Under the pieces are notes generated by a model. The model was not told the origin of the DNA, did no database searches, and saw only the letters and a program-made list of their open reading frames with translations. Shown one piece after another: positions 18,817 through 28,376 of a stretch of 64,000 nt of DNA; position 1 is the stretch's first letter, and the number at the start of each line of letters is the position of its first letter. The stretch is from Brevibacterium sp. UMB1308A (GTDB lineage Bacteria; Actinomycetota; Actinomycetes; Actinomycetales; Brevibacteriaceae). The stretch spans positions 62,001 through 126,000 of the forward strand of contig NZ_JASPDO010000002.1 in NCBI RefSeq assembly GCF_030230605.1, read 5' to 3'. A program made the position numbers and the translations under genes.

Positions 18817-21153
18817 ATGAAGCGAACAACCCGCGCTTTTGCGGCTGTGTCAGCACTCGCTGTCGTGTCGCCACTTGGAGCGCTCCCAGCATTCGGTGCA
18901 GCCGACGAAGGCACCGAATTCCAGATCCTGAACATTACAGACTTCCACGGACGCATCGGATCCGGCGTTGGCGCCGACCTTGCGGGCGCCGTTACTGACA
19001 ACCGCCAGGAAAACTCCACATTCCTGTCCGCTGGTGACAACATTGGTGCATCCACCTACGCATCGTCGTCACAGCAGGACAACCCCACCCTTGAGTACCT
19101 CGACGCACTTGGGCTAGACGCATCGGCCGTAGGTAACCACGAATTCGACCGCGGGTTCGACGACATCAAGTCACGCGACACCAACTTCGAACACCTGGGT
19201 GCCAACGTTGTGAAGAAGGGAACTGACGAACCAGCGTTCCCCGCGTACACCACGTACGACGTCAACGGCATCAAGGTCGCAGTCATTGGTGTCGTCACAA
19301 AGGACACCAAGACTCTGGTATCCCCAAGTGGTATCAAGGCGATCGACTTCATCGACCCTGTCAAGGCAGTAAACAAGGCGGCCCAGGAACTCGAAGCTTC
19401 AGACGAAAAGCCTGACATTACAATCCTGGAAGCACACGCCGGGCCTTCGTCTGCTGGCAGCATCGAAGAAGCTACCGGTTCAAACGACGAATTCGCGTCC
19501 TTGGTAGAAAAAGCTGACGCTTCTATCGACGCGATGTTCTTTGGCCACTCACACATCAAGATGAACCTGGAAGCCAAGATTCCAGGAACCGACCGCACAC
19601 GTCCAGTGGTTCAGGCTGGTAACTACGGTGACTCTCTTGCTGACGTCCGTCTCACCTCAGAAGGAAACGGCGACTGGACCGTCAAGTCCTCCGACCTGAT
19701 TGAAGTCGAGGGCGTTGGAACCGAACGTGACGGCCGCGGAAAGGTGACCGGCTACAAGGACAACGTGCCTGCAGACGTTAAGAAGATCATCGATGACGCG
19801 GAGGCTAAAGCGCAGGAAGCTGGATCGGTTAAAGCCGGCGAAATCACCGAAGATATCACGCGTGCATTCAAAGAAGACGGTTCGGAAGACCGTGGCGCAG
19901 AAAGCACCCTGGGGAACCTGGTTGCAGACGCTCTGAAGGAAGGTGTCACGTACTCTAACCTTGAAGAAGCTGACTTCGGTATCACCAACCCAGGTGGTCT
20001 GCGTACCGACTTGAAGATGGATGACCAGTTCGGTGAAGAGGCCGAAGGTGTTGTCACCGACGGTGAACTCAACCAGGTTCTTCCGTTCGCTAACGACCAC
20101 GGTGTTGTCACTATGAAGGGTGAAGACGTCATCGAGCTCTTCGCTCAGCAGTGGCAGCCGGCTGAAGCATCGCGCCCATTCCTGCACCTCGGTATCTCAA
20201 AAGAACTGAGTGTTGTCTACGACTCCAGTGCTGAAGACCCAGCCAAGCGGGTTAAGTCAGTCAAGGTCAACGGAGAAGACATTGACCCTGCAAAGGAATA
20301 CCGTGTAGCTACCCTGTCATTCTTGGCAAACGGTGGTGACAACTTCGGAGCGTTCGCAAAGGGCACATTCGAACAGTCGGGTCTCACCGACTTCGAAATC
20401 TGGCAGAAGTACTTCGAAGAGAACTCGCCAGTGTCACCAGACAAGAAGGAACGCCAGGCTGACTTCGCGAAAGACATTCTGGGTAGCGGAGACGCCACTG
20501 CCGAGGTTCACACACCTGACACCAGGAAGAACAACTTCTACCTCCAGATCGACTCAAAGGTCGAAGCAGAAAACCTTCTCTTTACCGTTGAAGCACCAAA
20601 GGGCTACGACGTTGAATGGGAAGACGCAAAGGTTATTGAAGGAACCGAAAACACGGTTCGTGTCGACAAGGTCAAGGCTGGCGAAACGCAGGTGAAGTTC
20701 CGTCTGGTGCGCAACTCCGACAAGACCGACGGTGCTAAAGAGTTCAACACCACCCTGATCGCTGACCCAGCCGCGAAGTGGTGGGACAACAACCCACTTC
20801 CAATCTTGCGTGAAACCAAGGTTGGATTCGTCTCAGAAGACAAGCCTGGGGACGACTCCGACGAAGGAAAGCCTGGCGATGACTCTGACGAAGGAAAGCC
20901 TGGCGACGACTCTGATGAAGCGACACCTGGTGAAGGTGGACAGGACGACAAAGGTAAGGACAAGGGCGGTTCCGACAAAGACGGCTCGGACAAGGGCACA
21001 GACGGCTCTGACAAGGGCAAGGACACGGACGCCGGTGACGGCAAGCCACTGCCTCGCACCGGTACCGAAACCGCTGGCATGATCGCCGCTGGAATCGCAT
21101 TGCTGGCCGTTGGTGCAGCGGCAGTCGGACTTACTCGCGTCCGTCGCAACTAA
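18817..21153 (+). CDS. Sortase-anchored 5'-nucleotidase/UshA-like phosphoesterase
   Basis: 778 residues. A signal peptide ends near AFGA (residue 28). The metallophosphoesterase domain has NITDFHGRI, a GNHEFD motif and FFGHSHIKMN. The 5'-nucleotidase C-terminal domain follows (ESTLGNLVADAL, NPGGLRTDL, LANGGDNF). Next come three 9-residue acidic repeats (KPGDDSDEG type), an Asp/Lys/Gly-rich wall spacer, the LPRTG sorting signal at residue 745, a membrane segment and a basic tail. It should release nucleosides and phosphate at the wall, in keeping with the nucleoside uptake operon at 55.7-63.3 kb and a possible PHO box upstream. Confidence 0.92.
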   Translation: MKRTTRAFAAVSALAVVSPLGALPAFGAADEGTEFQILNITDFHGRIGSGVGADLAGAVTDNRQENSTFLSAGDNIGASTYASSSQQDNPTLEYLDALGLDASAVGNHEFDRGFDDIKSRDTNFEHLGANVVKKGTDEPAFPAYTTYDVNGIKVAVIGVVTKDTKTLVSPSGIKAIDFIDPVKAVNKAAQELEASDEKPDITILEAHAGPSSAGSIEEATGSNDEFASLVEKADASIDAMFFGHSHIKMNLEAKIPGTDRTRPVVQAGNYGDSLADVRLTSEGNGDWTVKSSDLIEVEGVGTERDGRGKVTGYKDNVPADVKKIIDDAEAKAQEAGSVKAGEITEDITRAFKEDGSEDRGAESTLGNLVADALKEGVTYSNLEEADFGITNPGGLRTDLKMDDQFGEEAEGVVTDGELNQVLPFANDHGVVTMKGEDVIELFAQQWQPAEASRPFLHLGISKELSVVYDSSAEDPAKRVKSVKVNGEDIDPAKEYRVATLSFLANGGDNFGAFAKGTFEQSGLTDFEIWQKYFEENSPVSPDKKERQADFAKDILGSGDATAEVHTPDTRKNNFYLQIDSKVEAENLLFTVEAPKGYDVEWEDAKVIEGTENTVRVDKVKAGETQVKFRLVRNSDKTDGAKEFNTTLIADPAAKWWDNNPLPILRETKVGFVSEDKPGDDSDEGKPGDDSDEGKPGDDSDEATPGEGGQDDKGKDKGGSDKDGSDKGTDGSDKGKDTDAGDGKPLPRTGTETAGMIAAGIALLAVGAAAVGLTRVRRN
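20842..20922 (+). repeat. Three 27-bp tandem repeats in the nucleotidase gene
   Basis: Three near-identical 27-bp units encode the 9-residue acidic repeat KPGDDSDE(G/A) in the wall-spanning region. Units differ at a few third positions. Copy number could vary between strains by slippage. Confidence 0.75.
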
Positions 21154-21217
21154 CCGCACACAGGTGAGTGACACCTCGGCGAAGGTGACTCCACCCACCC
21201 CGTGAGCGAAGCCACGC

Positions 21218-21255
21218 TTCGACCCCTCCCAAGCATTTGCCTGGGAGGGGTCGAA
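21218..21255 (+). terminator. Terminator after the nucleotidase gene
   Basis: A 14-bp perfect stem (TTCGACCCCTCCCA, with its complement at 21242-21255) and a 10-nt loop. No T tract follows, as is common for actinobacterial hairpin terminators. It separates the nucleotidase from the ribosomal protein operon. Confidence 0.8.
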
Positions 21256-21441
21256 TGCATTAGATTAGGTAGTCGTTGCGTACGTCAATGCACATGCCAC
21301 AAAACCTCTAGTCGCGTTGCAGGTTGAGGCGAAGGTGCTCTTCGTACAACATGACAGAACTGCACTGGCGATCTCCAAAGATCACGACCTTTGAGAACAC
21401 GCGCGGTGCCGCACACACTAGAGACGAAAAGAAGGCTACAC
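21256..21441 (+). promoter_or_regulatory. Leader and promoter region of rplM-rpsI
   Basis: This 186-bp region has no gene. A TTAGAT/TAGGTA-like AT-rich patch near 21260-21275 may be a -10 region. Short hairpins CGAAG-GTGCT-CTTCG (about 21340) and GATC-TCCAAA-GATC (about 21370) lie in the presumed leader. Autogenous control by L13 is conceivable, but I cannot match a known leader family. Confidence 0.35.
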
Positions 21442-21885
21442 TTGCGTACCTATACTCCGAAGCCCGGCGACATCGAGCGCCAGTGGCACGTCATTGATGC
21501 CACTGACGTCGTACTTGGTCGACTTGCTTCGCAGGCAGCTCGTCTGCTTCGCGGCAAGCACAAGGTGACATTTGCCCCACACGTTGACACGGGCGACTAC
21601 GTGATCATCATCAACGCTGAAAAAGTTGCTCTGACCGGCGCCAAGCTGGAACAGAAGCGCGCATACCGCCACTCCAACTACCCTGGCGGAATCAAGAGCG
21701 TGAACTATGCAGAACTGCTGGCTACCAAGCCTGTTCTGGCAGTTGAAAAAGCCGTTGCAGGTATGGTTCCGAAGAACCGCCTCGGCCGTGAACAAATGCG
21801 CAAGTTGAAGGTGTACGCGGGTCCTGAACACCCACACGCATCACACAACCCGCAGACCTACGAAATCAGCCAGGTTGCGCAGTAA
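21442..21885 (+). CDS. rplM: 50S ribosomal protein L13
   Basis: The start is the TTG at 21442, with GAAGG nine bases upstream. This gives the 147-residue actinobacterial form beginning (M)[14 protein letters not shown]; longer in-frame starts add residues the family lacks. [16 protein letters not shown], the central [11 protein letters not shown] and the YAGPEHPH tail identify L13, an early-assembling 23S-binding protein. It is cotranscribed with rpsI, 26 bp downstream. Confidence 0.97.
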   Translation: MRTYTPKPGDIERQWHVIDATDVVLGRLASQAARLLRGKHKVTFAPHVDTGDYVIIINAEKVALTGAKLEQKRAYRHSNYPGGIKSVNYAELLATKPVLAVEKAVAGMVPKNRLGREQMRKLKVYAGPEHPHASHNPQTYEISQVAQ

Positions 21886-21911
21886 GCGCCCCGGGCACTG
21901 ACAGGAGAATC

Positions 21912-22403
21912 ATGGCTGAAAACATCAACGAAGAAGTCGAACTGACTGAATACTCAACCGAAACCCCTGCTGGTCAGGGCGAAGCCGCAACCGGTGGCCG
22001 TGGGCAGTCGCTCACTGCTCCAGGTGCTGGAGTTGGACGTCGCAAGCAGGCAATTGCTCGCGTGCGTTTGGTTCCTGGCTCCGGTGAATGGAACATCAAC
22101 GGTCGCGACCTTGCAACCTATTTCCCGAACAAGCTCCACCAGCAGCTGGTGAACGAACCGTTCCGCCTGCTGGACCTGGAGGGACGTTTTGACGTGTTCG
22201 TCCGCCTGCAGGGTGGAGGACCTTCCGGTCAGGCTGGTGCTGTTCGTCTGGGAATTGCTCGTTCGCTCAACGAGATTGACCGCGAAAACAACCGCCCAGA
22301 ACTGAAGAAGGCTGGATTCCTGACCCGTGACGCTCGCGTACCTGAGCGTAAGAAGGCTGGTCTGAAGAAGGCACGTAAGGCACCTCAGTTCTCGAAGCGT
22401 TAA
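21912..22403 (+). CDS. rpsI: 30S ribosomal protein S9
   Basis: 163 residues, ATG start with AGGAG upstream. An acidic N-terminal extension of about 35 residues, typical of actinobacteria, precedes the core [20 protein letters not shown]. The [19 protein letters not shown] segment and the basic C-terminal tail [12 protein letters not shown], which reaches the ribosomal P site, are intact. Confidence 0.97.
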   Translation: MAENINEEVELTEYSTETPAGQGEAATGGRGQSLTAPGAGVGRRKQAIARVRLVPGSGEWNINGRDLATYFPNKLHQQLVNEPFRLLDLEGRFDVFVRLQGGGPSGQAGAVRLGIARSLNEIDRENNRPELKKAGFLTRDARVPERKKAGLKKARKAPQFSKR

Positions 22404-22418
22404 TACGTGTTATGCGCA

Positions 22419-22446
22419 TGTGGCCCCGGTATTTACCGGGGCCACA
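22419..22446. terminator. Bidirectional terminator after rpsI
   Basis: A perfect 12-bp stem (TGTGGCCCCGGT and ACCGGGGCCACA) with loop ATTT, 15 bp after the rpsI stop and 49 bp from the stop of the convergent membrane-protein gene. Confidence 0.85.
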
Positions 22447-22495
22447 CGTGTTTGTGGGAGTGGTGAGGGTGATTGGCTCACGCTGGGCAGGATGG

Positions 22496-23272
22496 TTAGG
22501 CAGATGCTGAACCAGAAGTTTGCGGCGTTTTCGGTTTAGGGGCCCGAGGTTCCTCATGCTTTGAGTTGTGTGTCGCCTGGGGGAGTGAGCTGTCGATAGC
22601 CAGGGCAACCATTCCCGCGGACACGCACATTGTTCCTAGTGTCCAGACTCCCAAAACAATGAAACTCTCAACGACCGCCAAGCTCAGAATCGCTATAACA
22701 CCTATGACTATGGGCAGCGCATAGCCCACCGGGAAACCGTTGATGCGCGCGTTGAGTCCAAAGCACGCGGCGCACGCCAGGAGCAACGTGGGCATGATGA
22801 AAGCAGAGATCTGGAAGCCGTCGGACATCGAAATTGATAACGCCCCAATTGTGGGTAGGACAATAGCAAGGACTCCCAGCACGCGGACGACAATCAGGGT
22901 GATACGCCGTTCACGTTCCGAGCGCTGCTCAAGCGCAAGTGTCAAGGCATAGCCACCGAGGACAAAAGCCTGACCAACGAAGAACAACCACAGGTCAGAT
23001 TCAGCGTCGATGATGAGTGTGAACAAGCCCACGGCTACAAGCGCAAGCAGGCTGCTACCAGCCCACGTCAGCCGGTGCAGGGAGTGCGTGAGGTGAAAAA
23101 GATACGGAACACATGCGATAATCCCGGGGATGAGAACCAGAAGGCCAATACCAAAGCCGTTGACAATAGGGTTTGCCGGTTCTTGTGGAAAGAACAACAC
23201 GGCGCAATAGAGCGCGAGTGATGTTGTTGAGAAGAGTGTTGTCAGTGATGTGAGAACGTATGACTTGTCCAT
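22496..23272 (-). CDS. Multi-pass membrane protein of unknown function
   Basis: Start chosen at the ATG at 23272, which has AAAGAGG upstream; the longer frame to 23335 lacks a ribosome site. The 258-residue protein has about eight hydrophobic segments, with a short charged loop (EQRSERERR) in the middle and a Pro/Lys/Ser-rich cytoplasmic-type tail. I do not recognise the family. It stands alone, convergent with rpsI and divergent from glmM. Confidence 0.65.
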   Translation of the reverse strand: MDKSYVLTSLTTLFSTTSLALYCAVLFFPQEPANPIVNGFGIGLLVLIPGIIACVPYLFHLTHSLHRLTWAGSSLLALVAVGLFTLIIDAESDLWLFFVGQAFVLGGYALTLALEQRSERERRITLIVVRVLGVLAIVLPTIGALSISMSDGFQISAFIMPTLLLACAACFGLNARINGFPVGYALPIVIGVIAILSLAVVESFIVLGVWTLGTMCVSAGMVALAIDSSLPQATHNSKHEEPRAPKPKTPQTSGSASA

Positions 23273-23470
23273 GGTGCCTCTTTCTTTAGCCTCGCGGACA
23301 TGCGAGTGGTTGATTTCACTATTGCACCGTGTCATCTAGTTTTTGTTTCAAAAGTGGTATCGGTTGGGTAAAGTTCCGTTACGTGTAAGAGCTGGATTCG
23401 GGGCACAGTAACTGTGTCAGTGCCTCTGGCTACACTTGAACAAATTGCAGTAGATGTGAAAGTGAGACTC

Positions 23471-24823
23471 ATGGGTCGTCTGTTTGGAACCGACGGAGTG
23501 CGCGGACTCGCCAACCGAGACATCACAGGCCGGTTGGCTCTCCAATTATCGGTTGCAGCGAGCCGGGTGCTGGCAAAGCCTGAACAAGCTGGGAACCACC
23601 GCCCGCGTGCAATCGTCGGACGTGACACCCGAATCAGTGGAGACTTTCTGTCAGCTGCAGTAGCGGCGGGGATCGCCTCAACTGGCGTCGACGTGTGGGA
23701 CGCAGGCGTGCTCCCAACTCCCGGTGTCGCTTATGCAGTGAAAGCCACGGGTGCTGAGTTCGGCGTGGTTCTTTCTGCTTCTCACAACCCCATGCCAGAC
23801 AACGGCATTAAGTTCTTTGGTCCAGGTGGAACCAAACTTGATGACGCGATCGAAGATGAGATCACCGCTCTCGTTGACGTGAATTGGGATCGTCCCACCG
23901 CCGAAGCCGTTGGGCGTATCCAGCGTTACCCGGCTGCCGCCGATGAATTTACCGAACACCTGGTCGCCGGTCTGGGCGAAAAAGTGACACCTCTGAAGGG
24001 ACTCACGGTTGTTGTTGACTGTGCCCACGGAGCAGCCTCCGTTGTGGGCCCAGCGGCCCTGCGTCAAGCAGGGGCCGAGGTCATTGTGACCGCCGCAGAA
24101 CCAACGGGACTGAACATCAACGACGGAGTTGGCTCCACTCACATCGACAACCTCCAGCGTGCGGTCATCGAACAATCCGCTGACCTAGGTGTGGCATTCG
24201 ATGGGGACGCTGACAGGTGCTTGGCCGTGGATGCGCGTGGACGCGAAGTCAACGGTGACCAGATCATGGGAATCCTGGCGATTGGCCTGAAAGAAGACGG
24301 GGTACTCGCACACGACACTCTGGTGACAACGGTGATGAGTAACCTGGGCCTGCGCCTCGCTATGGAACGCTATGGCATTGATACGGTACAGACCGCCGTG
24401 GGCGACCGGTACGTTCTTGAACGCATGAAGGCCGACGGATACTCCCTGGGTGGCGAACAGTCCGGGCACATCCTCATGCTTGATCACGGTTCCACCGGTG
24501 ACGGAGTCCAAACGGCGCTTCACCTCATGCACCGCATGGCTACGTCAAAACGGACGCTTGCCGACCTTGCAGCAGAAATCCCGAACCTGCCTCAAGTTCT
24601 CATCAACGTGAAAGACGTTGACAAGAGCCGTACTGCAGACCCTGCAGTCGCTGCTGAAGTCACGGCAGTAGAAAAGGAACTGGGAACAACTGGGCGAGTA
24701 CTCCTTCGAGCTTCCGGTACGGAACCGGTCATTCGCGTCATGGTAGAAGCCGAAAGCGAAGAAGTCGCACAACAGCAGGCGCAGCGCCTGGCCGATGTCG
24801 TCAAGACGCAGCTGGCACTGTAA
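23471..24823 (+). CDS. glmM: Phosphoglucosamine mutase
   Basis: Start at the ATG at 23471 (MGRLFGTDGVRG), the family's usual N-terminus; the ORF extends upstream spuriously. The 450-residue enzyme interconverts glucosamine-6-P and -1-P for UDP-GlcNAc. The active phosphoserine is Ser104 in SASHNPMPDNGIKFFG; the metal loop DGDADR and the C-terminal phosphate site RASGTEPVIRVM are present. glmS lies 3.5 kb away. Confidence 0.96.
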   Translation: MGRLFGTDGVRGLANRDITGRLALQLSVAASRVLAKPEQAGNHRPRAIVGRDTRISGDFLSAAVAAGIASTGVDVWDAGVLPTPGVAYAVKATGAEFGVVLSASHNPMPDNGIKFFGPGGTKLDDAIEDEITALVDVNWDRPTAEAVGRIQRYPAAADEFTEHLVAGLGEKVTPLKGLTVVVDCAHGAASVVGPAALRQAGAEVIVTAAEPTGLNINDGVGSTHIDNLQRAVIEQSADLGVAFDGDADRCLAVDARGREVNGDQIMGILAIGLKEDGVLAHDTLVTTVMSNLGLRLAMERYGIDTVQTAVGDRYVLERMKADGYSLGGEQSGHILMLDHGSTGDGVQTALHLMHRMATSKRTLADLAAEIPNLPQVLINVKDVDKSRTADPAVAAEVTAVEKELGTTGRVLLRASGTEPVIRVMVEAESEEVAQQQAQRLADVVKTQLAL

Positions 24824-25273
24824 ATGACGCCCAAGTTCGCGACTGCCATCGCGGCGTCCGGGGCAACTGCCGTTGCCACGCTCATCACCTCGGCCGTGTC
24901 CCTGGCACTTCGCCCTGCCACGCACGACGGCCTACTGTTCGTCTTCAGCAGGTTAACCACCTCGGTGCTGGTAGTAGGGGCAATCGCATCAGGCCTCGCT
25001 TTCATTTTTGGGTTCGTGCGCGCGAACTACCGTGGGCACCCCGTGGCACGCACGCCCGGTAGCGCAAAATGGCTGGCACTCACAGCTCTGTTCGTCGCGG
25101 TAGGGCCAGCCGTCATCATGTACATGCTCACAGTCATGTGGCTTACCAACGCCATGTATGTAGGGGCGCTCGCCCTTCTGGTTGGCCTCATTGCTGGGCC
25201 ACTTTTTGCAGTGGCAATGCGACCCATGAGCCGCCTGATTAGTGAACCTGGGTCAGCTGGCAAGAAAACGTAA
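24824..25273 (+). CDS. Small four-helix membrane protein of unknown function
   Basis: 149 residues, starting at the base after the glmM stop. Four hydrophobic segments are separated by a short basic loop (VRANYRGHPVARTPGSAKW). No recognisable domain. The gene order implies cotranscription with glmM. It is convergent with the ABC exporter gene, 44 bp away. Confidence 0.6.
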   Translation: MTPKFATAIAASGATAVATLITSAVSLALRPATHDGLLFVFSRLTTSVLVVGAIASGLAFIFGFVRANYRGHPVARTPGSAKWLALTALFVAVGPAVIMYMLTVMWLTNAMYVGALALLVGLIAGPLFAVAMRPMSRLISEPGSAGKKT

Positions 25274-25317
25274 ACGGCGCAACCTTAGAGGGCGTAACAG
25301 GCTGATGCACAAAGCTT

Positions 25318-27195
25318 TCACGTAGTTTCCTGGTCCGCAAACTGGGTCTCGTAGAGTTCGGCGTACCGGCCACCGGCAGACAGCAGTTCGGAGTGCGCAC
25401 CGCGCTCCACAATGCGCCCACCTTCTATCACCAAAATCTGCGACGCCGAACGCACCGTCGACAACCGGTGAGCGATCACAATAGCCGTGCGGCCGGTCAT
25501 CGCCTCGTTCAACGCCTGCTGGACTGCCACCTCGTTCGTGGAATCCAAAGCGCTGGTCGCCTCGTCTAACACCACAATCGGAGGAGCCGCCAGGAGCAAA
25601 CGCGCAATCGTTAACCGTTGCCGTTCACCACCGGAGAGCCGGTACCCGCGTTCCCCAATCACCGTGTCAACTCCATCAGGCAAAGCTTCGACAACACGGT
25701 CCATGCGGGCACGGCGCAAAGCGGAATTGATTTCCTCGTCAGTGGCATTCGGCTTGGCAAGCAACAGGTTTTCCCGAATCGAATCGTGAAACAAATGCCC
25801 ATCCTGCGTCACCATGCCCACGCCTGCCTTGAGATCCGCAAACGCAAGGTCACGGGCATCAATACCGCCCAAGCGCACGCACCCTGAAGTGGGGTCGTAC
25901 AAACGCGGAACCAAAGACGCAATCGTCGACTTACCAGCCCCAGACGACCCCACGAGCGCAACTGTTGACCCGGCAGGCACCGTGAACGAAATGCCGTGCA
26001 ACACCTCGGCGTACTCCCGCGTATCCAACACCGCCACGTCTTCCAAAGACGCAAGCGACACCTCCGCAGAAGTGGGGTAGGTGAAACGTACGTCATCAAA
26101 CTCCACTGACAACGCACCTGATGGCAAAGCACGCGGGTGCGCAGGCTCAGTGATGATGGGCTTGAGGTCTAAAATCTCAAAGATGCGCTCAAAGCTCACA
26201 ACAGCGCTCACAAAGTCCATTCGTGCGTTCGCAAGCATGGTCAACGGTGCGTAAAGGCGGGTGAGAAGCATCGCCAAGGTGACCACCATGCCCGCGTTGA
26301 GGTGACCCTGCACCGCCTCGAAACCTCCCAAACCGTACACCAGTGCAAGAGCCAAAGCCGACACCAAGGTCAGAGCCGTCACGAACGTGGTCTGCAACAT
26401 GGCGGTCCGAACCCCAATTGCGCGGACGCGGTCAGCGCGCTGTGCAAATTGGGCAGACTCACGTTCAGGCGAACCAAAAAGCTTCACCAGCGTGGCGCCA
26501 CCTGCATTAAAACGTTCAGTCATGCGGGTGGACATCGCCGCGTTGAGATCAGACGCCTCGAACTGGAGTTTTGCCAACTTTGACGCCAACAGACGAGCGG
26601 GCAGTAGGTAAATAGGGAGCAAAACCAGCGACAAAACCGTGACCTGCCACGAATACGCAAACATGACACCCAGCGTGAGCACAAGAGCCACAAGATTCGA
26701 CGCAACCGACGGCAACGTGTTCGCAAACGCGCGCTGAGCCCCCATGACATCGGTACTCAAACGAGAAATCAAGGCCCCAGTGCGCGTGCGGTTGAAAAAT
26801 GCCACCGGCATGGTCTGCACGTGGTCGAACACAGCAGTGCGCAAGTCAAAAATGAGCCCTTCGCCCACCTGCGCCGAAAACCACCGGTTGATCAAGGACA
26901 GCGCGGCATCCAAAAGAGCAATCACACCCATGGCCACTGCAAGCCACACAATCGTGGACACCGGCCCGCCGTCAGTGATCGCATTGACAACCCGGCCAGA
27001 CAGAATTGGCGTGATGACACCCAACAGCGCGGCCAAAGCTGAAAGCAAAACGTAGGCCACCATGCGAGCGCGATGACGACGGGCAAAGGTAAAAATCCTG
27101 CCCACCGTTGACCAACTCACCGACTGTGACTTACCACCGTACTTTTGCGCGGCCGTGGCACGCCGCAACACCATATGCGGTGAAATGTTCGACAT
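25318..27195 (-). CDS. ABC exporter, fused permease and ATPase
   Basis: 625 residues. An N-terminal exporter-type permease with six membrane segments runs to about residue 340. The nucleotide-binding domain has Walker A GSSGAGKST, Q-loop MVTQDGHLFHDS, signature LSGGERQRLTIARLLL, Walker B PIVVLDEATSALD and the switch His in AHRLSTV. It resembles homodimeric MsbA/BmrA-like lipid or drug exporters. The substrate is not evident. It is followed downstream of coaA by 23 bp on the same strand, so the two may be cotranscribed. Confidence 0.9.
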   Translation of the reverse strand: MSNISPHMVLRRATAAQKYGGKSQSVSWSTVGRIFTFARRHRARMVAYVLLSALAALLGVITPILSGRVVNAITDGGPVSTIVWLAVAMGVIALLDAALSLINRWFSAQVGEGLIFDLRTAVFDHVQTMPVAFFNRTRTGALISRLSTDVMGAQRAFANTLPSVASNLVALVLTLGVMFAYSWQVTVLSLVLLPIYLLPARLLASKLAKLQFEASDLNAAMSTRMTERFNAGGATLVKLFGSPERESAQFAQRADRVRAIGVRTAMLQTTFVTALTLVSALALALVYGLGGFEAVQGHLNAGMVVTLAMLLTRLYAPLTMLANARMDFVSAVVSFERIFEILDLKPIITEPAHPRALPSGALSVEFDDVRFTYPTSAEVSLASLEDVAVLDTREYAEVLHGISFTVPAGSTVALVGSSGAGKSTIASLVPRLYDPTSGCVRLGGIDARDLAFADLKAGVGMVTQDGHLFHDSIRENLLLAKPNATDEEINSALRRARMDRVVEALPDGVDTVIGERGYRLSGGERQRLTIARLLLAAPPIVVLDEATSALDSTNEVAVQQALNEAMTGRTAIVIAHRLSTVRSASQILVIEGGRIVERGAHSELLSAGGRYAELYETQFADQETT

Positions 27196-27218
27196 GTAGA
27201 ACCCTTAAGCCACCACAC

Positions 27219-28250
27219 TCACAGCTTCCGTAACTGGATGCTCTTCACCTTGTGGTTACTTGCCTTTTTCAGAATCAAGTCCGCACGACCTCGGCTAGGA
27301 AGAACATTTTGCGACAAGTTAGGCGCGTTAATTGAGTCCCAAATTTCTCCCGCCAACGTCACCGCTTCCTCTCGCGTCAACTGCGAATACTTGTGAAAGT
27401 ACGAGTCAGGACGGGAAAACGCGCCTTCCTGCAGGCGCAAAAAGCGGCGAATGTACCACTCGCGAATATCACTCGTGTTGGCATCCACGTAAACGGAGAA
27501 ATCAAAATAGTCACTCACGGCCACGCCAATGCGGCCGTCAGGGCGCGGACGCGGAGCCTGGAGAACATTCAACCCCTCAACGATCACAACATCGGGGGAG
27601 CGGACCGTCACCTCGGCGCCATCAATAATGTCGTACGTGTGGTGGGAATACACAGGAGCGCGCGCCTCTGGTGCACCCGCCTTAATCTTCGCCAAGAACC
27701 GCAACAAACGCCTGCGGTCATAGGATTCCGGAAAGCCCTTCCGATCAGCGATCCCACGGCGCTCAAGCTCCGCGTTTGGGAACAAGAACCCATCAGTCGT
27801 GATGAGTTCGACCCGTGGGGTGTCTGGCCACCTCGACAACATTTCACGCAGAAGGCGTGCCGTCGTTGATTTACCAACCGCAACAGAACCCGCAACACCA
27901 ATAACAAAAGGAGTGCGCTTAGGTGTGACGTCCTTGCCTTTTTCACGTAACGGGGTGAAAAACTCGCGCGTCATCTGATACTTGTTACCCCGCGCGGCAA
28001 CGTACACACTCAGCAGTTCGGACAGCGGAAGATAAATGGAGCGAACTTCGTCTAGGTCGATTCGCTCACCCAAACCGCGCAGTCGCTCAATTTCCTTTTC
28101 CGTCAGTGGTGAGGATGTGGTTTCCGCAAGCGCTGCCCACGACTCTCGATCGAAGAGCCAGTAGGGCGACGGCAGTGAGTCCGAATCTGGTCGCAAACCG
28201 GCCAGGCGCCGTGCGGGATCAAGGTTGTTGAGCGCATTCATAGGCCACAT
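27219..28250 (-). CDS. coaA: Pantothenate kinase, type I
   Basis: Start placed at the ATG at 28250 (MWPMNALNN); the ATG at 28241 is equally possible and the longer frame is unlikely. About 343 residues. It has the P-loop GVAGSVAVGKST, the LLTTDGFL-type motif (here ELITTDGFLFPNAEL), the substrate motif YSHHTYDII and VIVEGLNVLQ. It phosphorylates pantothenate, the first step of coenzyme A synthesis. Divergent from glmS over 126 bp. Confidence 0.95.
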   Translation of the reverse strand: MWPMNALNNLDPARRLAGLRPDSDSLPSPYWLFDRESWAALAETTSSPLTEKEIERLRGLGERIDLDEVRSIYLPLSELLSVYVAARGNKYQMTREFFTPLREKGKDVTPKRTPFVIGVAGSVAVGKSTTARLLREMLSRWPDTPRVELITTDGFLFPNAELERRGIADRKGFPESYDRRRLLRFLAKIKAGAPEARAPVYSHHTYDIIDGAEVTVRSPDVVIVEGLNVLQAPRPRPDGRIGVAVSDYFDFSVYVDANTSDIREWYIRRFLRLQEGAFSRPDSYFHKYSQLTREEAVTLAGEIWDSINAPNLSQNVLPSRGRADLILKKASNHKVKSIQLRKL

Positions 28251-28376
28251 TGTCCCACTTTTCCCACGCCCTTCTACTTTCAGTGTCACAACGGGCGTAT
28301 CAGCAGCGAAAAGTGAATGTATCTTTTGTTCGTCCTGTATTTCTCGCTTGGCTAGGCAGTCGGTACGATTGGTCCC

